Shown: positions 46,736 to 52,669 of the stretch, one piece after another
How positions within the stretch are numbered: the stretch's first letter is position 1
How the letters are laid out: each line of letters begins with the position of its first letter
Assembly (NCBI GenBank): GCA_019247695.1
Contig: JAFBAP010000100.1
Span: 1 to 52,669, forward strand
Origin: Verrucomicrobiota bacterium
GTDB taxonomy: Bacteria; Verrucomicrobiota; Verrucomicrobiia; Chthoniobacterales; JAFAMB01
Direction: 5' to 3'
DNA length: 52,669 bases
The notes under the pieces: generated by a model
What the model saw: the letters and a program-made list of their open reading frames with translations, nothing else
Database searches by the model: none
Told to the model about the DNA's origin: nothing
Made by a program: the position numbers and the translations under genes

Positions 46736-48253
46736 TCACAATTTGCCCAAGCCGGGCGCGAGATGATAATAGACCTCGTTATTGCGAAGCTGCTGCTTGA
46801 AGTCGCCCAGGCTCGTGTCATGACCGATGACGGCCAGTTCCACGCCCGCAATCTCCGCAAAATCCTCCAGGTACTCGGTGGTGGCTGTATAGCTGTAAAC
46901 GGTGTGATGCGCCCCGCCGGCATAAATCCAGGCCGCCACGGCGGTCTTGAAATCCGGGAGACACTGCCAGACCGCCCGCGCCACGGGCAGTTTCGGCAGC
47001 GGTTCGAGCGGCCGGACGGCATTGACTTCGTTGACGATGAACCGGAAGCGGTTGCCCAGGTCAATGATCGAGGCGTTGATGGCCGGCCCGGGCGGCGCGT
47101 TGAACACCAGGCGTACCGGATCCTCTTTGCCGCCGATGCCCAGGGGGTGGATTTCCAGCGAGGGCTTGTCCTCGGCGATCGACGGGTCGACTTCAAGCAT
47201 GTGCGAGCCGAGTACCAGGTGATTGTCAGGGGCCAGATGGTAAGTGTAATCCTCCATGAAGGCGGTGCGGCCCCCATTCAGGTCAACGACCATGGCTTTG
47301 ACTGCCCGCAGCAATGCCGCCGTCTTCCAATCGCCTTCTCCGGCAAAACCGTAGCCGTCGGCCATCAACCGCTGCACCGCCAGCCCGGGCAGCTGCTTCA
47401 TGCCGTGAAGGACTTGGAAATTGGTGGTGAAACCTTTGAAATTGCCATCCTCGAGAAACCCGCGCAGGCCAAGTTCGATCCGCGCCCCATCACGGAGGGC
47501 CTCGTGACGCGTGCTGCCCGAACGCAGTTCTTCGGCGACGTTGTACTGCTCTTCATAGGCCGCACAAAGCTGGCTGACTTCCTTGTCACTGACCTTGTTG
47601 ATGTACTCCACCAGGTCGCCGATGCCATAGCCGTTGACTGAGAACCCGAATTTAATTTCGGCGGAAACTTTGTCGCCTTCGGTGACGGCCACTTCGCGCA
47701 TGTTGTCGTCAAAGCGGGCAAACCTGGCCCCCTGCCAGTCATGCCAGCCGCGCGTCACCCGCATCCAGGTCGCCACCCGTTCCTGCACCTGGGGGTCCGA
47801 CCAGTGGCCGGCCACGACTTTGCGCCCCAGCCGCAGCCGGGTGTGAATGTACCCGGCCTCCCGATCCCCGTGCGCCGCCTGGTTCAGGTTCATGAAGTCC
47901 ATATCAATCGAGCTCCAGGGCAGGTCGCGATTGAACTGGGTGTGAAGGTGCAGGAACGGTTTGTGCAGCAGGGTCAGCCCGCCGATCCACATTTTGGAGG
48001 GCGAAAAGGTGTGCATCCAGAGCACCAGGCCGGCGCAGTTCGGGGCGCTGTTGGCCCGAATACAGAGCGCGCGGATTTCCTCGGACCGGGTCAGCACGGG
48101 CTGAAACACCAGTTTCAGCGGGAGCCGTTGATCGGCATTCAGTTCCTCGACGATTTTTTGCGAGTGTTCGGCCACTTGACGGAGGGTATCCTGACCGTAG
48201 AGGTGCTGGCTGCCGGTAATGAACCAGATTTCGGGTGACTCAAGATTTTTCAT
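46736..48253 (-). CDS. araA: L-arabinose isomerase
   Basis: A 505-residue enzyme converting L-arabinose to L-ribulose. It starts [20 protein letters not shown] and has the active-site motifs [13 protein letters not shown] (Glu), [11 protein letters not shown] (Glu), [10 protein letters not shown] (His) and [10 protein letters not shown] (His). All catalytic residues are intact and the length is normal. araD follows. Upstream, 175 bp away, is the start of a ribulokinase-like reading frame that breaks off, so the operon was probably araB-araA-araD. Confidence 0.97.
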   Translation of the reverse strand: MKNLESPEIWFITGSQHLYGQDTLRQVAEHSQKIVEELNADQRLPLKLVFQPVLTRSEEIRALCIRANSAPNCAGLVLWMHTFSPSKMWIGGLTLLHKPFLHLHTQFNRDLPWSSIDMDFMNLNQAAHGDREAGYIHTRLRLGRKVVAGHWSDPQVQERVATWMRVTRGWHDWQGARFARFDDNMREVAVTEGDKVSAEIKFGFSVNGYGIGDLVEYINKVSDKEVSQLCAAYEEQYNVAEELRSGSTRHEALRDGARIELGLRGFLEDGNFKGFTTNFQVLHGMKQLPGLAVQRLMADGYGFAGEGDWKTAALLRAVKAMVVDLNGGRTAFMEDYTYHLAPDNHLVLGSHMLEVDPSIAEDKPSLEIHPLGIGGKEDPVRLVFNAPPGPAINASIIDLGNRFRFIVNEVNAVRPLEPLPKLPVARAVWQCLPDFKTAVAAWIYAGGAHHTVYSYTATTEYLEDFAEIAGVELAVIGHDTSLGDFKQQLRNNEVYYHLAPGLGKL

Positions 48254-48427
48254 GGGGTGTTTTGGGGCGGGAAGACGATGAACTTAGGATGCTGCCTGGG
48301 TTTCTTTGGGATGGATCAGGTTTTCACGGTTCTGGAGAGACCGGCACTCTGCTTCAGACCATCGAACGCATGGCGCCCAGCCGATGCCGATCACTTGGCC
48401 GGTGGAAAAGGCCGGCTCCTTGGATGC

Positions 48428-48466
48428 GGAGTTTGTGCCGTAATCAAATCCGAGGGCAACCGACAT
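48428..48466 (-). pseudogene. araB: Remnant of the 5' end of a ribulokinase-like gene
   Basis: On the minus strand, an ATG at 48466 preceded by a GAAGAG ribosome-binding site encodes MSVALGFDYGTNS, which matches the start of FGGY-family L-ribulokinases (GxDxGTxS). After 13 codons the similarity ends; the frame runs on to 48284 with no kinase sequence, and araA begins at 48253. The rest of the gene (about 1.6 kb in relatives) is missing, consistent with an internal deletion that fused the start to the araA leader. A 60-residue peptide could still be made. Confidence 0.55.
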
Positions 48467-48844
48467 AATGTCTCTTCGGGATTACACACAGATCGATACT
48501 TCGCGGCACCTTGGCTGTAACGTACCGCTGGCCAAGAATACCTTTGGGAACGTACGGGCCCCGTCCGGGGGAAAGATGCGCTTCGATTTGTGGCGCCTTT
48601 TCGGCAAGGGCGGAAAAGGCGAAACCGGGTCCCTGCCTTTTCGGTCCGGCGAGCCGGGCCGGAAAAAGCCGGGGCTTCAAGTTTTAGCCCGAAAAAGCTG
48701 GACATAGGTTGCCCATTCCTTGCAGGTTAGGTGAGAGTTGTTCCATTTTGGCCTCCCCCCTCGCAAAGCAAACGGCAGGCCCGGCTCAGAAAGCATTGAT
48801 CTAATTGATTGAACCTTATCTTGAAGTTTATTTAGAAGACAGCT
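48467..48844. promoter_or_regulatory. Divergent regulatory region between the arabinose genes and the sugar importer
   Basis: No credible gene lies between the araB-like start and the binding-protein gene. The last 60 bases before the importer are AT-rich against a GC-rich background (48795-48835), as expected for a promoter and leader. A TTGATT/TATTTA pair at 48805 and 48829 is only ten bases from the ATG and is too close to be trusted. GGCC-rich inverted stretches lie around 48590-48680. I see no clear operator. Confidence 0.35.
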
Positions 48845-49810
48845 ATGAAGCGTCCCCTTACACACTGGTTTCTTATCGCACTCTGCGCCCTGGCGGTGAG
48901 CGGCCCAAGTCACAGCGCCCAGGCGGCTGGTAAAAAGGTTAAACTGGCGTTCGTGACCAACAACGCCTCCGATTTCTGGACCATTGCGCGCGCCGGCACC
49001 ACCAAAGCCTCACAGGACTTGGGCAACGTCAACGTGCAGTTCCGGATCCCGGAGGACGGCACGGCGGCCACCCAGACGCGCATCCTTGATGACCTGCTGT
49101 CAGCTGGAGTCGACGGCATTGCCATCAGCCCGGTTGATCCGAAGAATGAGACCATCAAACTCGATGAAGTCGGCAAGCAAGCGCTGCTTTTCACCCACGA
49201 CAGCGACGCGCCGGACAGCAACCGGGTCTGCTACGTGGGCACCGATAACGTCGCGGCGGGCCGCCAAGCGGCCGACCTGATCAAGCAGGCGCTGCCCGAA
49301 GGCGGAAAGATCATGGTGTTTGTGGGCACGCTCGATGCCCAGAACGCCCGGGAGCGCTTCAGCGGCATCAAGGAGGTGTTGCAAGGTTCCAACGTCCAGA
49401 TCATTGACGCCCGCACCGATGACACCGACCGGGTGCGCGCCAAGGCTAACGTGCTCGACACGCTGGTCAAGTACCCGGATGTGGCCTGCCTGGTGGGTTT
49501 GTGGAGCTATAACGGCCCGGCGATCCTGAACGCGGTGAAGGACTCCAACAAGGTGGGCAAGGTTAAGATCGTCTGCTTCGACGAGGAAGAGGAGACGTTG
49601 CAGGGCGTCCGGGACGGCGCGATTTTTGCTACCGTGGTCCAGCAGCCTTACCAGTTCGGCTACCAGGCAATCACGCTGATGGACAAGTACCTCAACGGCG
49701 ATAAGTCAGCGGTGCCGGCCGACAAGAAGGTCATCGTGCCGACGCTGGCCATTACGAAAGACAAGGTGGATGAGTTTGCCGCGAACCTGAAGAAGCTGCG
49801 CGGCAAATAA
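48845..49810 (+). CDS. Sugar ABC transporter substrate-binding protein
   Basis: A 321-residue periplasmic binding protein of the ribose/galactose/arabinose type. A signal peptide covers about residues 1-27 (hydrophobic core, ending HSAQAAG). The mature part has the two-lobe pattern: VKLAFVTNNASDFWTIARAG, GVDGIAISPVDP, THDSDAPDSNRVCYVGTDN and FATVVQQPYQFGYQAI. The position opposite araA suggests arabinose or a related pentose, which is an inference from context. It is the first gene of the importer operon, separated from the ATPase gene by a hairpin. Confidence 0.93.
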   Translation: MKRPLTHWFLIALCALAVSGPSHSAQAAGKKVKLAFVTNNASDFWTIARAGTTKASQDLGNVNVQFRIPEDGTAATQTRILDDLLSAGVDGIAISPVDPKNETIKLDEVGKQALLFTHDSDAPDSNRVCYVGTDNVAAGRQAADLIKQALPEGGKIMVFVGTLDAQNARERFSGIKEVLQGSNVQIIDARTDDTDRVRAKANVLDTLVKYPDVACLVGLWSYNGPAILNAVKDSNKVGKVKIVCFDEEEETLQGVRDGAIFATVVQQPYQFGYQAITLMDKYLNGDKSAVPADKKVIVPTLAITKDKVDEFAANLKKLRGK

Positions 49811-49840
49811 TGGTGATCGGTTAATCAACTGCCTTTTGCC

Positions 49841-49877
49841 TCTCCCCGCGGTGCCGGTGGCGTTCGCCGTGGGGAGA
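49841..49877 (+). terminator. Stable hairpin after the binding-protein gene
   Basis: An 11-bp stem, tctccccgcgg (49841-49851) with ccgtggggaga (49867-49877), includes one G-U pair and a 15-base loop. No U-tract follows, so it is more likely a 3' stabiliser or partial terminator than a full stop; this arrangement commonly lets the binding protein outnumber the downstream transporter subunits. Confidence 0.5.
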
Positions 49878-49935
49878 ATATTCAGGCAAACCACCTGCCG
49901 TGTAGCTCGCGACTATCAGAATGTAACCCCCCGTT

Positions 49936-51459
49936 ATGGCGACCCCTGTTGTCGATACGACACCCCTGCTGGAACTTAAAGGCATCACCAAACGTTTCCC
50001 CGGCGTCCTGGCGTTAAGCAACGTGAGTTTCTCCGTCGGTCGCGCCGAAGTGGTGGCCCTGATCGGCGAGAACGGCGCGGGTAAATCGACGTTAATGAAA
50101 ACCCTCGGGGGCGTGCACCAGCCGGATGAGGGCGAGATCTTCTTCGACGGAAAAAAGGTCACGATTTCCAAGGTGGCCGACGCGATCGGGCTGGGCATCG
50201 GGTTCGTCCACCAGGAGCTGAATGTCCTGGATAACCTTGACGTCGCCGCCAACGTCTTCATGGGCCGCGAGCCGCTGCTCGGCGGGCCGCTGCGCCTGGT
50301 AAACCAGCGCCGGATGTGGACCGAAAGTGAAGCGTACCTCAAGCGCCTGGGGCTGAGTATCTCGCCCAAAACGCCCTTGAACCAGTTGTCGATTGCCCAG
50401 CAGCAGATGGTCGAGATCGCCAAGGCGCTCTCGCAAAACGCGCGGGTCATCATCATGGACGAGCCGACCAGTTCGCTTACCCTGTCGGAGACCGACCGGC
50501 TGCTGGCGACCATCAAGGACCTCCGTGCCTCGGGCGTGAGCGTGATCTACATCTCGCACCGGCTCGGCGAGATCGAGCAGATTGCCGACCGGGCCGTGGC
50601 GCTGCGCGACGGGCGCAACGCCGGGGAACTGGAGCGCGGCCGGATCAAGCACGAGAACATGGTCGCGTTGATGGTCGGCAGGAAACTTGAGGACCTCTTT
50701 GTCAAGGGAAAGGGGCCTCAGGAGCGGGGGTATTTACGGGTCGAAGGCCTGCGCACGGCCTACCGGCCGCATCACCGGATCAGCTTCGAGGTAGCCAAGG
50801 GCGAGATCCTGGGTTTTGCAGGGTTGGTCGGTGCGGGCCGATCCGAGATGGCACAAGCCATTTTCGGGGTTGAACCCCCCCTGGAAGGCACGGTGCGGCT
50901 GGGCGGCCAGGAGCTCAAAATTCGTAATGCGCGTGAGGCGATCAATGCCGGCATCTACCTCGTCCCCGAGGACCGGCGGCATACGGGACTGATCACCAGC
51001 ATGACCATCCGCGAAAACATCACCCTGCCGGGGCTCAAGCGTTATTCGCCCGGGATGCTCATCAGCCGCGCGCGCGAGGAAGAGGTCTCGAAGCGGCAGG
51101 TAGCCGCGTTACGCGTTAAAACGCCTTCCATCGAGACCCGGGCCATGAATTTAAGCGGCGGCAACCAGCAAAAGGTGGTCCTGGGGAGGTGGCTTTCCCT
51201 GGAGCCGAAGCTGATCATCTTCGACGAACCGACGCGCGGCATCGACGTGGGGGCCAAGGCTGAGATTTACCGGCTGATGCGCGAACTGGCCGACCGTGGA
51301 GTGGCCATCATCATGATCTCGAGCGACATGGAGGAAGTTCTGGGCGTCAGCGACCGGATCGCGGTCATGCACGAAGGCGACATCACCGGGATCCTATCGC
51401 GCGACAAGTATTCGGAAAAAGCCATCATGAGCCTGGCCACGGGCCGCAGAGAGCCTTAA
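49936..51459 (+). CDS. Sugar ABC transporter ATP-binding protein (RbsA/AraG type)
   Basis: A 507-residue protein with two fused ABC domains. Domain 1: GENGAGKSTLMKTLGG, LSIAQQQMVEIAKAL, IIMDEPTSSL and the H-loop ISHR. Domain 2: GLVGAGRSEMAQAIFG (degenerate Walker A), LSGGNQQKVVLGRWL, LIIFDEPTRGIDVG and a final SSDMEE where a His is usual. This asymmetry is normal for the family. It works with the preceding binding protein and the following permease; the gap to the permease is 54 bp. Confidence 0.95.
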   Translation: MATPVVDTTPLLELKGITKRFPGVLALSNVSFSVGRAEVVALIGENGAGKSTLMKTLGGVHQPDEGEIFFDGKKVTISKVADAIGLGIGFVHQELNVLDNLDVAANVFMGREPLLGGPLRLVNQRRMWTESEAYLKRLGLSISPKTPLNQLSIAQQQMVEIAKALSQNARVIIMDEPTSSLTLSETDRLLATIKDLRASGVSVIYISHRLGEIEQIADRAVALRDGRNAGELERGRIKHENMVALMVGRKLEDLFVKGKGPQERGYLRVEGLRTAYRPHHRISFEVAKGEILGFAGLVGAGRSEMAQAIFGVEPPLEGTVRLGGQELKIRNAREAINAGIYLVPEDRRHTGLITSMTIRENITLPGLKRYSPGMLISRAREEEVSKRQVAALRVKTPSIETRAMNLSGGNQQKVVLGRWLSLEPKLIIFDEPTRGIDVGAKAEIYRLMRELADRGVAIIMISSDMEEVLGVSDRIAVMHEGDITGILSRDKYSEKAIMSLATGRREP

Positions 51460-51513
51460 GAGCCTTAACGCCAGGGTCTTTTCACAAATCGACTTTTCTT
51501 AATCCCCTCCCAT

Positions 51514-52524
51514 ATGAAGAAGGAACTCGGCATTACCATCCTGTTGGTTGTCCTTTGTGTAGTGGTGGCGGTATTGAACCCGCGATTTCTGGGTGCTTCC
51601 AACCTCACCAACATGGCCCGGCTGATCGGGATATACGGCATTTTCAGCATCGGCATGGGCTTGGTGATCATCACCAGCGGCATTGACCTGTCGGTGGGAT
51701 CAGTCTTCGCGATCCAGGGCGTGATTTTAGCCATCATGCTGCGCGAGTGGAACCTGCCGTGGCCCGTGGCGGTTTTGTTGGTCATCGCCGGCGTCGTTCT
51801 CCTGGGAATCCTGCATGGCTGGTTCATCGCCTACATCCGCATGCAGCCCTTCATCGTCACCCTGTGCGGTCTGCTCTTTTACCGCGGCCTGGCCCGCTTC
51901 ATCGCCAATGACGAAACCAAGGGTTTCGGCAGCACGGGCTTTGAGTTGCTGCGTCACCTGGCGACGGGCAGCGTCGGGCCCGTGCCGATGCCGTTCGTAC
52001 TGCTGATCATTATCGGCATCATCAGTTATGTCGTTCTTCACCGGTCAGTGTTCGGGCGTTACCTCTATGCCGTCGGGCGAAACGAGGACGCCGCCCGGTA
52101 TTCCGGCATTAATAGCCGGATGATCATTTTGAGCACCTACGCAGTCGAAATGCTGCTGGTCGCGATCGCGGGTATTCTCATCGCTTTCTACACCAATTCG
52201 ATCTCGCCCGCCAACCATGGCCAATCGTATGAGCTTTATGCCATCGCGGCGGCCGTGCTCGGAGGCTGCAGCCTGCGCGGCGGTGAAGGGTCCATCATCG
52301 GAATCATCATCGGCACGGCGCTCCTGCAGGTGCTGCAAAACCTGGTCAACCTGCTGGGTATACCGAGTTCCCTGAATTTCGCAGTGATGGGGGCGGTTAT
52401 CTTCCTGGGCGTGCTGGTGGATCAGATCTCGGGCCAGCGTAAGAAGAAGCAACAGGTTCTCGCCCGGGCGCCTGCAGCCACGACGCCTGCCGCTCCGACC
52501 ACGCCAACCCAGGCCGCACGGTAG
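51514..52524 (+). CDS. Sugar ABC transporter permease (RbsC/AraH type)
   Basis: A 336-residue polytopic membrane protein of the branched-chain/ribose permease family. Family landmarks are GMGLVIITSGIDLSVGS, PFIVTLCGLLFYRGLA, GRYLYAVGRNEDAARYSGI, SPANHGQSYELYAIAAAVLG and GGEGSIIGIIIG. The C-terminus after the last helix is a basic stretch (QRKKKQQ) and an Ala/Pro/Thr-rich tail not usual for the family. The TAG at 52522 is followed by a heptamer array after five bases. Confidence 0.95.
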   Translation: MKKELGITILLVVLCVVVAVLNPRFLGASNLTNMARLIGIYGIFSIGMGLVIITSGIDLSVGSVFAIQGVILAIMLREWNLPWPVAVLLVIAGVVLLGILHGWFIAYIRMQPFIVTLCGLLFYRGLARFIANDETKGFGSTGFELLRHLATGSVGPVPMPFVLLIIIGIISYVVLHRSVFGRYLYAVGRNEDAARYSGINSRMIILSTYAVEMLLVAIAGILIAFYTNSISPANHGQSYELYAIAAAVLGGCSLRGGEGSIIGIIIGTALLQVLQNLVNLLGIPSSLNFAVMGAVIFLGVLVDQISGQRKKKQQVLARAPAATTPAAPTTPTQAAR

Positions 52525-52529
52525 CGGGA

Positions 52530-52641
52530 TTCGGAGTTCGGAGTTCGGAGTTCGGAGTTCGGAGTGCGGAGTTCGGAGTGCGGAATTCGGAGTTCGGAGT
52601 TCGGAGTTCGGAGTTCGGAGTTCGGAGTTCGGAGTTCGGAG
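52530..52641. repeat. Heptamer tandem array (TTCGGAG), 16 units
   Basis: Sixteen contiguous 7-bp units; 14 are exactly TTCGGAG, one is TGCGGAG and one TGCGGAA. It begins five bases after the permease stop codon and is the longest array of this unit in the window. It is the same unit as at 40634-40654, 40739-40766 and, inverted, 16685-16712 and 40936-40970. Confidence 0.92.
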
Positions 52642-52669
52642 TGGCATCATGGGTACCGCCTGTCGGTGT

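Noticed and set aside
48805-48834. TTGATT/TATTTA promoter for the sugar importer
   Set aside because: The -10 element would be only ten bases from the start codon, leaving no room for a leader with a ribosome-binding site.

Overview
The window is about 52.7 kb of GC-rich bacterial chromosome, densely coding on both strands. It contains no rRNA or tRNA gene and no phage or insertion-sequence transposase that I can recognise. The gene set points to a free-living, probably soil, member of the Verrucomicrobiota: hopanoid genes, a duplicated-permease anion ABC transporter, a circularly permuted ATP-grasp/alpha-E/transglutaminase set, a NirA-type siroheme reductase, a giant PEPCK-like protein beside a phosphofructokinase, and many non-coding repeats built from 7-bp units and 'cacggcg'-type modules. 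The phylum call is an inference from gene content (moderate confidence).

Layout. 1-0.7 kb: end of an unknown gene and a gene fragment broken at a repeat. 0.7-10.7 kb (+): exonuclease/endonuclease/phosphatase-family protein, purA, uppS, an NtrC-type sigma54 activator whose receiver domain lacks the phosphoacceptor Asp, mfd, a SurA-like chaperone/PPIase and an ABC-2 permease. 10.66-11.04 kb: 7-bp array running into a 321-bp palindrome between convergent genes. 11.0-13.8 kb (-): thiG, an OppF-like ATPase and rodA. 13.9-16.4 kb (+): yqgE, ald and a GNAT acetyltransferase whose C-terminus is made of repeat DNA. 16.2-16.7 kb: composite repeat. 16.7-21.6 kb (-): hpnH, shc, serA. 22.1-25.3 kb (+): anion-type ABC permease and ATPase. 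25.3-26.2 kb: two palindromic repeats and one small membrane protein. 26.3-40.3 kb (-): one long co-directional run of nirA-like reductase, cysJ-like diflavin reductase, ATP-grasp, alpha-E, gltB, gltD, transglutaminase and DUF4202. 40.5-41.0 kb: composite repeat. 41.0-45.8 kb (+): putative pyrophosphate-type PEP carboxykinase translationally coupled to a phosphofructokinase. 46.0-48.5 kb (-): araD, araA and a 13-codon remnant that looks like araB. 48.8-52.5 kb (+): complete ribose/arabinose-type ABC importer, followed by a 16-unit 7-bp array.

How the genes work together. The 26-40 kb run joins nitrite (or sulfite) reduction to glutamate synthesis and encloses an uncharacterised amide-ligase/transglutaminase system. 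The PEPCK-PFK pair suggests pyrophosphate-linked central carbon metabolism. The arabinose genes face a sugar importer. hpnH-shc makes the hopanoid core and its C35 extension.

The most unusual features are the PPi-PEPCK-like/PFK operon, the glutamate synthase genes inside the ATP-grasp/alpha-E/transglutaminase set, and the repeat family that repeatedly sits on or next to stop codons. In two genes the TAA stop itself is part of a GGGTAAC repeat unit.
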